From assembly GCF_050496545.1 (NCBI RefSeq), contig NZ_JBNVZV010000003.1, positions 186,001 to 250,000 on the forward strand: a stretch of 64,000 nucleotides of DNA, written 5' to 3'. Shown piece after piece: positions 1-8,864 of the stretch. The notes under the pieces are model-generated. The model was not told where the DNA came from. It ran no database searches and saw only the letters and a list, made by a program, of their open reading frames with translations. Position 1 is the stretch's first letter. Every line of letters begins with the position of its first letter. Both the position numbers and the translations under genes were made by a program. The DNA comes from Phycicoccus avicenniae_A (GTDB lineage: Bacteria; Actinomycetota; Actinomycetes; Actinomycetales; Dermatophilaceae).

Positions 1-1260
1 CCCACCCGGGCCGGCGAGCTGCTCGGCACGGTGATGGTCGCCGAGGAGGCACCGACCACGTGGGAACGGTTGCAGGGCACCAGCTCCTACCTGCTCACCT
101 ACCTCGGCATCGCCCTCGTCGTCGGGCTCGGCGGCTCGTGGCTGCTGTCCCGGCGGATCAAGCGCCAGACCCGCGGGATGGAGCCGCGCGAGATCGCCGG
201 CCTCGCCGAGCACCGCGAGGCGATGCTGCGCGGCATCGCCGAGGGGGTCATCGCCCTCGACCCGCAGCACCGCATCACGCTCGTCAACGAGGTCGCGCGC
301 CGGCTGCTCGACCTGCCCGAGCACGCGGTCGGCACGTCGGTGGCCGACCTGCGCATCGAGGGGCGGCTGCGCGAGGTGCTGGTCGGGGAGAACCCCCGCT
401 CCGGTGCGGACGCCGCGCCCGAGGACCACGTCACCGCGGCGCGTGACGAGGTCGTCATCCGGCGTGGGAGGGTGCTCGTCATGAGCACGATGCGGGTCGT
501 CAGCGGCGACCGCGTGCTGGGCACCGTGACGACCATGCGCGACCGCACCGAGATGGCCGACCTCGAGCGCGAGATCGGCTCGTTCCGGTCCACCGCGCAC
601 GTGCTGCGTTCGCAGGCACACGAGTTCGCCAACCAGCTGCACACCATCAGCGGCCTCATCCAGATCGGCGAGCTCGACGAGGTGGTCCGCTACGTCGATG
701 CCCTGAGCGAGCAGCGCACCGCGCTCGACCTCGTCGTCACGACCCTCGTCGGCGACCCGACCATCGCGGCGCTGCTCATGGCCAAGGCCGCGACCGCCAA
801 CGAGCGGCGCATCGACCTGACCATCGCCGACGACTCGCGCCTCGAGCGGCTCGAGACCCACGACGCTGCCGACGTCGCGACGGTGCTCGGCAACCTCGTC
901 GACAACGCCTTCGAGCACGCGCCGAGGGGTTCTGCCACACCGCCGTCCGTGCGGGTGCGCATCCGCCAGGACGCGAGCACGGTCGAGATCGTGGTCGACG
1001 ACTCGGGGCCGGGTGTGCCCGACGAGCTGCGGGCCTCCCTCTTCGAGCACGGCGTCACGAGCAAGAGGGTCGACCCCATGGAGCACGGTGTCGGGCTGGC
1101 CCTGACCCGGCTCGTGTGCCGGCGCCGTGGAGGGGAGATCGACGTGGACCGGGTCGACGGCTCGACGCGGTTCACCGCGCGGCTCGGGGTGTCGACGGTC
1201 GTCGACGCTGCGGCCCCTGCCGGCGCCGGTTCGGCTGCGGCGCAGGGGGGCCGGTCGTGA
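1..1260 (+). CDS. Sensor histidine kinase, DcuS/CitA (DpiB) type, 5'-truncated by window
   Basis: Membrane sensor kinase of the family that senses C4-dicarboxylates or citrate and phosphorylates a CitB/DcuR-type regulator. The frame is open from base 1, so the N-terminal first membrane helix and most of the sensor domain lie outside the window. Visible are a membrane helix (bases about 88-150), a PAS-like cytoplasmic segment (about 220-560), a phospho-acceptor HEF motif typical of this family (His codon at 619), then the ATPase domain with N box (NLVDNAFEHA), DDSGPGVP and HGVGLALTRL glycine motifs. The stop overlaps the GTG of the response regulator. The ligand is not deducible; no dicarboxylate transporter is in view downstream. 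Confidence 0.93.
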   Translation, partial: PTRAGELLGTVMVAEEAPTTWERLQGTSSYLLTYLGIALVVGLGGSWLLSRRIKRQTRGMEPREIAGLAEHREAMLRGIAEGVIALDPQHRITLVNEVARRLLDLPEHAVGTSVADLRIEGRLREVLVGENPRSGADAAPEDHVTAARDEVVIRRGRVLVMSTMRVVSGDRVLGTVTTMRDRTEMADLEREIGSFRSTAHVLRSQAHEFANQLHTISGLIQIGELDEVVRYVDALSEQRTALDLVVTTLVGDPTIAALLMAKAATANERRIDLTIADDSRLERLETHDAADVATVLGNLVDNAFEHAPRGSATPPSVRVRIRQDASTVEIVVDDSGPGVPDELRASLFEHGVTSKRVDPMEHGVGLALTRLVCRRRGGEIDVDRVDGSTRFTARLGVSTVVDAAAPAGAGSAAAQGGRS

Positions 1261-1928
1261 TCCGGGTCCTCGTCGTCGACGACGACTTCATGGTGGCGCG
1301 CATCCACGTCGGCTTCGTCGAGCGCGTCGACGGTTTCGAGGTCGTCGGGACGGCGCACACCGGTGCGGAGGCCCTGGAGGCGGTCGAGGAGCTGCGCCCC
1401 GACCTGCTCCTGCTCGACCTCTACCTCCCGGACCGGTTCGGGCTCGACCTGCTCGCCGAGGTGCGCACCGGCCCGAGCCCGTGCGACGCCATCGTCATCA
1501 CCGCGGCCCGCGAGAGCGATGCGGTGCGCGCGGCGGTGCGGCTGGGGGTCGCCGACTACGTGCTCAAGCCGTTCGGCTTCCCCGACCTCGAGGAGCGGCT
1601 GCGCCGGTACGCCTCGCAGCGCGCCGTCCTCGACCGCACCGAGGTGGCGGGCCAGGACGACGTCGACCGGGTGTTCCGGCGGAGCTCATCCGGCGGGGCC
1701 GTCGTGCTGCCCAAGGGGCTGAGCCCCGAGACCGCCCGGCTCGTCGAGGAGGCCCTGTCCTCCGCCCCGGACGCGGTGTCCGCCACCGAGGTCGCCGAGA
1801 GCGTCGGCATCTCGAGGGTCAGCGCCCGGCGCTACCTCGAGCACTTCGCGGGGGTCGGCCGCGCCGACGTCCGGCTGCGCTACGGCTCGACCGGACGGCC
1901 CGAGCGCCTCTACCGGTGGATCGGCTGA
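1257..1928 (+). CDS. Response regulator, CitB/DcuR family
   Basis: Transcriptional partner of the upstream kinase (223 aa). The GTG start overlaps the kinase stop (GTGA), which favours it over longer upstream starts that would run inside the kinase. Receiver domain: acidic triad D8-D10, phospho-acceptor D54 in LLLLDLYLPD, and K104 in YVLKPF. The C-terminal third carries the helix-turn-helix expected for the family (TEVAESVGISRVSARRYLEHF) followed by the usual GRPERLYRW-like tail. Likely activates a transport or metabolism gene for the sensed acid, which is not visible here. Confidence 0.93.
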   Translation: MIRVLVVDDDFMVARIHVGFVERVDGFEVVGTAHTGAEALEAVEELRPDLLLLDLYLPDRFGLDLLAEVRTGPSPCDAIVITAARESDAVRAAVRLGVADYVLKPFGFPDLEERLRRYASQRAVLDRTEVAGQDDVDRVFRRSSSGGAVVLPKGLSPETARLVEEALSSAPDAVSATEVAESVGISRVSARRYLEHFAGVGRADVRLRYGSTGRPERLYRWIG

Positions 1929-1931
1929 GCG

Positions 1932-2693
1932 ATGGCCAACGCTCCCGCGGCCGCGCACGCCCTCGACGTCCTCGGCCTCATCGCCCGGCACGGCGAGCCC
2001 GTGCCCGCCGCGGCCATCGCCCGTGACCTCGGCCTGCCCCGCTCGAGCGTCTACCACCTGCTCGCGGTGCTCGTCGAGCGCGGGTACGTGCGGCACCTGC
2101 CCGAGGAGCGCCGGTACGGGCTCGGGCTGACGTCCTACGAGCTGGGGTCGGCCTACCAGCGGCAGGCGCCGCTCGAGCGGATGGCGCGCGGCCCGATGGA
2201 CCGGCTCGTCGACGCGTGCGGGCACAACGCGCACCTCGCGGTCCTGCACGGCTCCGACGTCCTCTACGTCGTCGAGCAACGTTCTCCCGGAAGGCCGTTG
2301 CTGGTGACGGACGTCGGGGTGCGGCTTCCGGCGCCACTGACCGCCACCGGCCTGGCGATGCTCGCCGCGCTGCCGGCGGCCCAGGTGCGGGCGCTGTTCC
2401 CCGACCGGGCCGCGCTGGTGCACCGGGACGGGCGCGGGCCGGCGTCGACGACCCAGCTGCGCTCGTGGCTGCAGGCGGTGCGGCAGCGGGGGTACGCCGT
2501 GGAGGACGGGCTCGTGACGCCGGGGCTCGGCTCGGTGGCCGTGGCGGTGCTCGACGCCAACGACTACCCCGTCGCCGCCGTGGCCGTCACCTACCCGCAG
2601 GACGCCGTGGACGACGCGGCCCGCGAGGTGCTGGTGCGCGCCGTGCGGCAGACGGCGGCGGCCCTCGCGGCACGGGTGGGTCGGGCGCGCTGA
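1932..2693 (+). CDS. IclR family transcriptional regulator
   Basis: 253-aa IclR regulator. N-terminal winged helix-turn-helix (residues about 5-65, with IARDLGLPRSSVYHLLAVLVERGYV), then the IclR effector-binding domain with typical YVVEQRSPGRPLLV and ATGLAMLAALP segments. It begins 3 bases after the response-regulator stop, so it is translated from the same transcript as the two-component pair. IclR members usually bind a small carbon acid and repress catabolic genes; the ligand and targets are not visible. Confidence 0.9.
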   Translation: MANAPAAAHALDVLGLIARHGEPVPAAAIARDLGLPRSSVYHLLAVLVERGYVRHLPEERRYGLGLTSYELGSAYQRQAPLERMARGPMDRLVDACGHNAHLAVLHGSDVLYVVEQRSPGRPLLVTDVGVRLPAPLTATGLAMLAALPAAQVRALFPDRAALVHRDGRGPASTTQLRSWLQAVRQRGYAVEDGLVTPGLGSVAVAVLDANDYPVAAVAVTYPQDAVDDAAREVLVRAVRQTAAALAARVGRAR

Positions 2694-2711
2694 GGCCCGT
2701 GCGGCCGTGCG

Positions 2712-4202
2712 TCAGACGCCGATCCGGTGCCACGGCCCCCAGATCGCGAAGGTCATCCCGGCGCTGGCCTGGATGTTGACGAAGAGGGTGCGCCCGTCGG
2801 GGCTGAAGGTCGAGCCGGCGAACTCGTCGTCGTAGCGGGGCTGCCCGGTGCGGGAGCTCTGGACCCGGTTGAGCGCGATGTCCCACAGCTGCCCGCGGCG
2901 CGAGAGCCCGCGGACGTAGTTGTCGGCGCTGCTGTCCTCGCACACGACGAGCGTGCCCTTGGGGCTCACGGTGATGTTGTCGGGGAAGTCGAAGGTCTCC
3001 TTGCCCGGCGACTGGTAGACGAGGAAGAGCACCTCGCGGCGGGTGTCGTAGCCCCACACCTGGCCGAAGCCCTTGCCGTAGCCGCCGACCGAGTCGGGGC
3101 CGGTCATCGCGGCGCCGCCGCCCTGGGTCGAGGTGAAGTAGACGACGCCCTGGTCGTAGATCGTCCCCTCGAGCCGGGAGAAGTGCGCGGCACCCTGGGC
3201 GCGCCCCTGGTCGCCGACGTGGTTGATGGCGGTGTCGTTGCTCGTCGGCGCGGTCTGGCCCGGGGTGTACGCGTACGTGGGGTCCGGGTCGTCGATGTCG
3301 ACCCACTCGACGCGGTACCACGCGCCCCGGCGCTGGTTCGCCTCGAGGTGGGCGTTGTCGGTGCCCTTGACCTTGAGCATCTGGAGCCGGCCGCGGTTGT
3401 CGAGGTGACCCGACCTCATCGGGGACTTCCGCGGGGTGTAGCGGTAGAAGCCCGAGGGGAAGGCGAAGTTGTCCTCGCTGAGGTAGAGGCTGCCCCCGCG
3501 CGGGTCGAACGCCACGGACTCATGGGCGAACCGGCCGGCCGCGGTGATCGGCTCGCCGCTCGCGCGACCCTTCGTCGGCACCTCGAAGACGTAGCCGTGC
3601 GGCTTGGTCAGCGGGACGTTCGAGGCGCCGGTGAAGTCGGGGCCGACGTCGGGGCCGTTGACCGTCTCCTCGCACGTCATCCAGGTGCCCCACGGCATCG
3701 GGCCGCCCGAGCAGTTCATCATCGTGCCGTTGAGGCCGGTCCAGGACCTCGCGACCTCGCCGGTGAGGCTGACGTCGACGACGGTGCAGCCGCCGCGCCC
3801 CATCGGGTCGTAGGTGTGGTCACCGACCGGGCCGAACGCCGGACCGGGGTTGTTGACCTCGTGGTTGCGCACGAGGGTCACGCGGCCGCGGTGCCGGTTC
3901 CGGAAGGCGGCCATCCCGTCGTGACGGCCGGGGAGGGCGGTGCCGTCGTCGAGGGTGACCGGCGACTCGGTGTCGTGGAACGAGCGGTAGCGGAACCCCT
4001 CCGGCACGTGGAGGCGGACCGCGCCGTCGCGCTCGTCGGGCGCGGGGCGCAGGCCCCGGAAGGCCGGGGCGCCGAGGCCTGCCGGGCTGGTTCCGAGCGC
4101 TGACGCGGGGGCGGCGACCAGCCCCTGGAACGGCCCCCCGAGGGCGGCGCCGCCGGCGACGGCCGCCCCTCCCTTGAGCATCGTGCGGCGTTCGATCGAC
4201 AT
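2712..4202 (-). CDS. PhoX/DUF839 family protein, Tat-exported
   Basis: 496-aa PhoX-like protein, a family of calcium/iron-dependent phosphomonoesterases with a beta-propeller fold. The start chosen gives a twin-arginine signal directly (RRTMLK at residues 5-10, then an Ala/Gly-rich stretch), preceded by a GGAG-type ribosome site; longer in-frame starts only add low-complexity residues. Visible PhoX landmarks are RNHE (112-115), two Cys in NCSGG (C164) and TCEE (C177), and a late LFVNIQ segment. It would act outside the membrane, releasing phosphate from organic esters, but the enzymatic role is by family only. Convergent with the IclR gene; monocistronic. Confidence 0.85.
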   Translation of the reverse strand: MSIERRTMLKGGAAVAGGAALGGPFQGLVAAPASALGTSPAGLGAPAFRGLRPAPDERDGAVRLHVPEGFRYRSFHDTESPVTLDDGTALPGRHDGMAAFRNRHRGRVTLVRNHEVNNPGPAFGPVGDHTYDPMGRGGCTVVDVSLTGEVARSWTGLNGTMMNCSGGPMPWGTWMTCEETVNGPDVGPDFTGASNVPLTKPHGYVFEVPTKGRASGEPITAAGRFAHESVAFDPRGGSLYLSEDNFAFPSGFYRYTPRKSPMRSGHLDNRGRLQMLKVKGTDNAHLEANQRRGAWYRVEWVDIDDPDPTYAYTPGQTAPTSNDTAINHVGDQGRAQGAAHFSRLEGTIYDQGVVYFTSTQGGGAAMTGPDSVGGYGKGFGQVWGYDTRREVLFLVYQSPGKETFDFPDNITVSPKGTLVVCEDSSADNYVRGLSRRGQLWDIALNRVQSSRTGQPRYDDEFAGSTFSPDGRTLFVNIQASAGMTFAIWGPWHRIGV

Positions 4203-4293
4203 GGCCTTGGCTCCCATCGGTGGCGGACGGATCCTCCACCGTAGAACTCCACCGACGGCAACGGGGGTGTGCCGACCGGCCGCGTGCGGGGCA

Positions 4294-4299
4294 TAGCCT
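4294..4299 (+). promoter_or_regulatory. -10 element TAGCCT, probable leaderless start
   Basis: TAGCCT ends 6 bases before the ATG at 4306, so transcription should start at or next to the start codon of the quinone oxidoreductase gene. Confidence 0.55.
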
Positions 4300-4305
4300 C
4301 GGGGG

Positions 4306-5286
4306 ATGAAGGCGATCACCATCCCCGCACCCGGTGGGCCCGAGGCCCTCGTCCTCTCCGACGTCGACGTACCCGAGCCGCGTGCCGGCGAGGTGCTGGT
4401 CCGCGTCGCGGCCGCCGGCGTCAACCGGGCCGACTCGATGCAGCGCCAGGGCTTCTACCCGCCGCCGCCGGGCGAGTCCGAGGTGCCGGGCCTCGAGGTG
4501 AGCGGCACGGTCGAGGCCCTGGGCGAGGGCGTCGAGGGCTGGTCGGTCGGCGACGAGGTCTGCGCGCTGCTGGCGGGCGGTGGGTACGCAGAGCTCGTCC
4601 GCGTGCCGGCGGGGCAGCTGCTGCCGGTGCCGGCCGGGGTGTCGCTCGTCGACGCCGCCGCGCTGCCCGAGGTGGCCTGCACGGTGTGGTCAAACGTCTT
4701 CCTCACCGCGAACCTCCAGCCGGGCGAGGTCTTCCTCGTGCACGGCGGGTCGTCGGGCATCGGGACGATGGCGATCCAGCTCGCCAAGGCGGTCGGGGCG
4801 ACGGTGGCCGTGACGGCCGGCTCGGCGGAGAAGCTCGAGGCCTGCCGGGCGCTCGGGGCGGACGTCCTCGTCAACTACCGCGAGGAGGACTTCGTCGAGC
4901 GCGTGCGCGAGGCCACCGACGGCCACGGCGCCGACGTCGTCCTCGACAACATGGGTGCGAAGTACCTCGGGCGCAACGTCGACGTCCTCGCCACGAACGG
5001 ACGGCTGGTCGTCATCGGGATGCAGGGCGGGCGGGTCGGCGAGCTCGACCTCGGGGCGCTGCTCGCCAAGCGCGGCGCGGTCATCGCCACATCGCTCCGG
5101 GCGCGCCCGGCGGCGGAGAAGGCCACCATCATCGCCGCGGTGCGCGAGCACGTGTGGCCGCTCGTCGAGGACGGGGTCGTGCGACCCGTCGTGCACTCGC
5201 GGCGCCCGCTCGCGGACGCCGCCGGGGCGCACACCGAGCTCGAGGAGAGCGGGCACATCGGCAAGATCCTGCTGACGACGGGCTGA
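4306..5286 (+). CDS. NAD(P)H-quinone oxidoreductase, PIG3/zeta-crystallin family (MDR)
   Basis: 326-aa zinc-free medium-chain reductase that transfers hydride from NADPH to quinones. It has the GroES-like N domain (VNRADSMQRQGFYPPPPG, a PIG3-type quinone-binding signature), a Rossmann domain with VHGGSSGIGTMAIQLAKA, and the DNMGAKY segment in place of catalytic zinc ligands. Length matches the family. It stands alone, divergent from the PhoX-like gene and followed after 74 bases by a DUF1304 gene. Confidence 0.9.
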   Translation: MKAITIPAPGGPEALVLSDVDVPEPRAGEVLVRVAAAGVNRADSMQRQGFYPPPPGESEVPGLEVSGTVEALGEGVEGWSVGDEVCALLAGGGYAELVRVPAGQLLPVPAGVSLVDAAALPEVACTVWSNVFLTANLQPGEVFLVHGGSSGIGTMAIQLAKAVGATVAVTAGSAEKLEACRALGADVLVNYREEDFVERVREATDGHGADVVLDNMGAKYLGRNVDVLATNGRLVVIGMQGGRVGELDLGALLAKRGAVIATSLRARPAAEKATIIAAVREHVWPLVEDGVVRPVVHSRRPLADAAGAHTELEESGHIGKILLTTG

Positions 5287-5360
5287 CCGCCCGGGCCGCG
5301 CCCGTGGCCCGGGTGGACGAGGGGCTGCGGCAGCGGGCCGTGGTGCGGTAGACATCGCGG

Positions 5361-5723
5361 ATGAGCGTCGTCGCGACCGTCCTCACCGCCCTCGTCGGGC
5401 TCATCCACGTCTACATCGTCGTCCTCGAGATGGCGCTCTGGGACACCCCGCGCGGGCGGGCCACCTTCGGCACGACGCCGCAGCTGGCGAGGCAGACCAC
5501 CGTGCTCGCGGCCAACCAGGGGCTCTACAACGGCTTCCTCGTGGCGGGCATCGCTCTGGCATCGGTCGGCCCGGAGGAGCACCGGTACGCGTTCGCGCTG
5601 TTCACGTTGGGGTGCGTGGTCGTGGCCGGGGTCTACGGGGCGGCGACGGCGAACAAGCGGATCCTCGTGGTGCAGGCCCTGCCGGCGGCGCTGGCGCTGG
5701 TGGCGCAGGTCCTGGCCCACTGA
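5361..5723 (+). CDS. DUF1304 small membrane protein
   Basis: 120-aa integral membrane protein of the DUF1304 family. About four hydrophobic helices are visible (residues 1-22, 53-68, 75-95, 100-118). The first contains the family-typical HVYIVVLEM segment, and LAANQGLYNGFL precedes the second. Function of the family is unknown. It lies 74 bases after the quinone oxidoreductase, possibly in the same transcript, and converges with the acyl-CoA ligase gene. Confidence 0.88.
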   Translation: MSVVATVLTALVGLIHVYIVVLEMALWDTPRGRATFGTTPQLARQTTVLAANQGLYNGFLVAGIALASVGPEEHRYAFALFTLGCVVVAGVYGAATANKRILVVQALPAALALVAQVLAH

Positions 5724-5750
5724 GCCGGCGCCTACCCCGGGTCCGCGCCG

Positions 5751-7283
5751 TCAGTTGACCTGGCGGTCGCGGCCCTCCCAGTAGGGGGCGCGCAGCTTGA
5801 ACTTCTGCAGCTTGCCGGTGGCGGTGCGGGCGAGCTCGTCGCGGAACTCCACCGAGGTCGGCGCCTTGTAGCCGGCCGCCTTCTCCTTGCACCACGCGAT
5901 CAGCTCGGCCTCGCTCACCGACTCCCCCGGCGCCAGCACGACGAGCGCCTTGATGGTCTCGCCCCACTTCTCGTCCGGCACCCCGATGACCGCCACCTCG
6001 GTCACCGCCGGGTGGCTGAAGATGACGTCCTCGACCTCGATGGACGACACGTTCTCGCCACCGGTGATGATGACGTCCTTCTTGCGGTCCGAGATGGTCA
6101 GGTAGCCGTCCTCGCCGATGGTCCCGCCGTCGCCGGTGTGGAACCAGCCGTCCTCGAGCGCCCGCGCGGACTCCTCCGGCTGCTCCCAGTACCCCTCGAG
6201 CACGACGTTCGAGCGGGCCAGCACCTCGGCATCGGGAGACAGCGACAGCGTCACCCCGAGCGCGGGCGCCCCGGCCCGCACGAGCCGCTCGGCCCGCTCC
6301 TCGGTGGAGAGGTCGTCCCACTCGGCGCGCGTGCGGTTGATGGTCAGCAACGGCGAGGTCTCCGTGAGCCCGTAGATCTGGACGAACTCCCACCCGAGCT
6401 CGGCCTCCACCCGCGCGACCGTCTTCGTCGGCGGCGGCGCCCCGGCGACGATGATGCGCACCCGGTCCCGGCCCGGTACCTCGCCCTCCCACGTCTGCGC
6501 CGCCTCGAGCACCGCGTTGACGACGGCGGGCGCCGCGCACATGAACGTGACCCCGTGGTCGCGCACCCGCCGGAGGATCTCGGCCCCGTCGACCTTGCGC
6601 AGCACCACCTGCTTCACGCCGAGCCCGGTCGTGGCGAACGGCATCCCCCAGCCGTTGGCGTGGAACATCGGCAGGGTGTGCAGGTAGACGTCGCGGTCGT
6701 TCACCCCGGCGTGCAGCGCGAAGGTCAGCGCGTTGGTCCAGATGTTGCGGTGGGTGATCTGGACGCCCTTGGGGCGGGCCGTCGTGCCCGAGGTGTAGTT
6801 GATGGTCGCCGTCGCGTTCTCGTCCCGCTCCCACACCCGCGGCGTCGCCCCCTCGGGCGCGAAGATCTCGGAGTCCTCGCCGAGCACGAAGCGGTGCTCG
6901 GCCGTCACCGACGAGAGCGACGCCTCGACCTCGGGGTCGACCAGCAGCACGCGCGCTCCGGAGTGCTCGACGATGTACCGCACCTCGTCCGGGCGCAGCC
7001 GGAAGTTCACCGGCACCAGCACCCGACCCGACCCGCAGACGCCGAAGAACGACACGAGCATCCGGGCCGCGTTGTGCGACACGATCGCCACCCGCTCGCC
7101 GACCTCGATGCCGAGCTCGTCGAGCCGTGCCGCCTGACGCTGCGCCAGCGCCGCCACCTCCGCGTAGGTGAGGTCCGGCAGCGGGTCGGCCGGCTGCTGC
7201 GGCTCGTCGACCACACCCACCCGCTCGCCGTAGACCGTCCTCGCGCGGTCGATGAAGTCGGACACGGTCATCGGGACGAGCAT
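5751..7283 (-). CDS. Acyl-CoA synthetase (AMP-forming fatty-acid CoA ligase family)
   Basis: 510-aa cytoplasmic adenylate-forming enzyme that activates a carboxylic acid to its CoA thioester via an acyl-AMP. Motifs in order: P-loop-like NYTSGTTARPKGV, YGLTETSPL, hinge/adenylation motif GWFHTGDGG with SDRKKDVIITGGENVSS, and the catalytic lysine region TGKLQKFKLR near the C-terminus. The ATG at 7283 has GGAGAGGA eight bases upstream; a longer frame to 7457 would run through the promoter of the divergent PadR gene. Substrate is unassigned; medium- or long-chain fatty acids are typical. Confidence 0.9.
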   Translation of the reverse strand: MLVPMTVSDFIDRARTVYGERVGVVDEPQQPADPLPDLTYAEVAALAQRQAARLDELGIEVGERVAIVSHNAARMLVSFFGVCGSGRVLVPVNFRLRPDEVRYIVEHSGARVLLVDPEVEASLSSVTAEHRFVLGEDSEIFAPEGATPRVWERDENATATINYTSGTTARPKGVQITHRNIWTNALTFALHAGVNDRDVYLHTLPMFHANGWGMPFATTGLGVKQVVLRKVDGAEILRRVRDHGVTFMCAAPAVVNAVLEAAQTWEGEVPGRDRVRIIVAGAPPPTKTVARVEAELGWEFVQIYGLTETSPLLTINRTRAEWDDLSTEERAERLVRAGAPALGVTLSLSPDAEVLARSNVVLEGYWEQPEESARALEDGWFHTGDGGTIGEDGYLTISDRKKDVIITGGENVSSIEVEDVIFSHPAVTEVAVIGVPDEKWGETIKALVVLAPGESVSEAELIAWCKEKAAGYKAPTSVEFRDELARTATGKLQKFKLRAPYWEGRDRQVN

Positions 7284-7408
7284 CGGCGTTCCTCTCCGTC
7301 GGGGTCTGCTGGGGCCATCCTCTGCGACCGGGGACGCCGCCGCCACTGTCCGGTCGGCGAGAGGTCGCTCCGGCGCCACCGGCGGTCGCACGCGACCGGC
7401 CGGGATGC

Positions 7409-7438
7409 TTGACGACCGGCCCCAATACTCGGTATACA
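7409..7438 (+). promoter_or_regulatory. Promoter of the PadR/ABC operon (TTGACG-18-TATACA)
   Basis: The -35 TTGACG is at 7409-7414 and the -10 TATACA at 7433-7438, spaced by 18 bases, about 54 bases before the PadR start. The first PadR operator copy overlaps the -10. Confidence 0.7.
7425..7435 (+). promoter_or_regulatory. PadR operator copy 1
   Basis: ATACTCGGTAT, an inverted repeat (ATACy / GGTAT) with one arm mismatch. It overlaps the -10 element of the PadR promoter, a position that would block RNA polymerase. Confidence 0.65.
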
Positions 7439-7456
7439 TCTCCTCGTCAGCACGCA

Positions 7457-7467
7457 ATACCCGGTAT
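7457..7467 (+). promoter_or_regulatory. PadR operator copy 2
   Basis: ATACCCGGTAT, a perfect inverted repeat (5-base arms, one central base). It is centred exactly 32 bp, about three helical turns, from copy 1 and lies just downstream of the expected transcription start. Confidence 0.65.
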
Positions 7468-7491
7468 CACCACCGGGGGACGGAGGCACCG

Positions 7492-8135
7492 GTGTCGGTC
7501 CGCCTGGGGCTCATGGCCCTCCTCGCCGAGGGCGACTCCTACGGCGCGCGGCTGCGCGCCGACTTCGAGGAGCGCACCGGAGGCACCTGGCCGCTCAACG
7601 TGGGGCAGGTCTACACGACCCTCGAGCGGCTCGTCCGGGACGGCCTCGTCGAGCAGGCCGGCGAGGCCGACGCCGAGGGCCGCATCGCCTACCGCCTCAC
7701 CGCGGCCGGCCACGCCGAGCTCGGCACCTGGTGGGACACCCCCGTCGACCGCACGAGCACCCCGCGCGACGAGCTGACCATCAAGCTCGCGCTGGCCGTC
7801 ACCGCCCCGGGTGTCGACGTCCAGCGCGTCGTCCAGGCCCAGCGCACCTCGACGCTGCGCCAGCTGCGCGACCTCACCCGCCTCAAGCGGGACGCCCTCG
7901 ACCGGGCGGAGGGGTCGGGCGAGGGCACGCGCGACGCCGAGCACGGGCTGGCCTGGCTGCTGGTCCTCGAGAACCTCGTCTTCGGCGCGGAGGCCGAGGT
8001 CCGCTGGCTCGACCACGTCGAGTCCGCGCTCGCCCGCCACGCACGCCGGGCACCGGCCGGGGGCCGTGCCACCAGCGACACCACCACGCACGACCACGCC
8101 GGCACCGTGCCGGCCCACCGGGAGGGGACCCACGC

Positions 8136-8139
<4 letters not shown>
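7492..8139 (+). CDS. PadR family transcriptional regulator
   Basis: 215-aa PadR regulator. The GTG start at 7492 follows a GGGGGACGGAGG ribosome site; longer versions would include the promoter. The winged helix domain (residues about 1-80) shows LGLMALLAEGDSYGARLRADF and GQVYTTLERLVRDGLVEQ, the family hallmark. The C-terminal helical part is the long (s1-like) vinculin-type domain used for dimerisation. The stop overlaps the ABC ATPase start (ATGA), so it heads the efflux operon, which it most likely represses through the two upstream operators. Confidence 0.92.

Positions 8140-8860
<721 letters not shown>

Positions 8861-8864
<4 letters not shown>

Noticed and set aside
60..1358. Long open frames on both strands overlapping the sensor kinase
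   Set aside because: They are Arg/Ala-rich shadow frames typical of 73% GC DNA, without domain motifs; the kinase frame has every expected motif.
7283..7457. Longer acyl-CoA ligase start
   Set aside because: It would cover the PadR promoter and operator; the ATG at 7283 has a good ribosome site.
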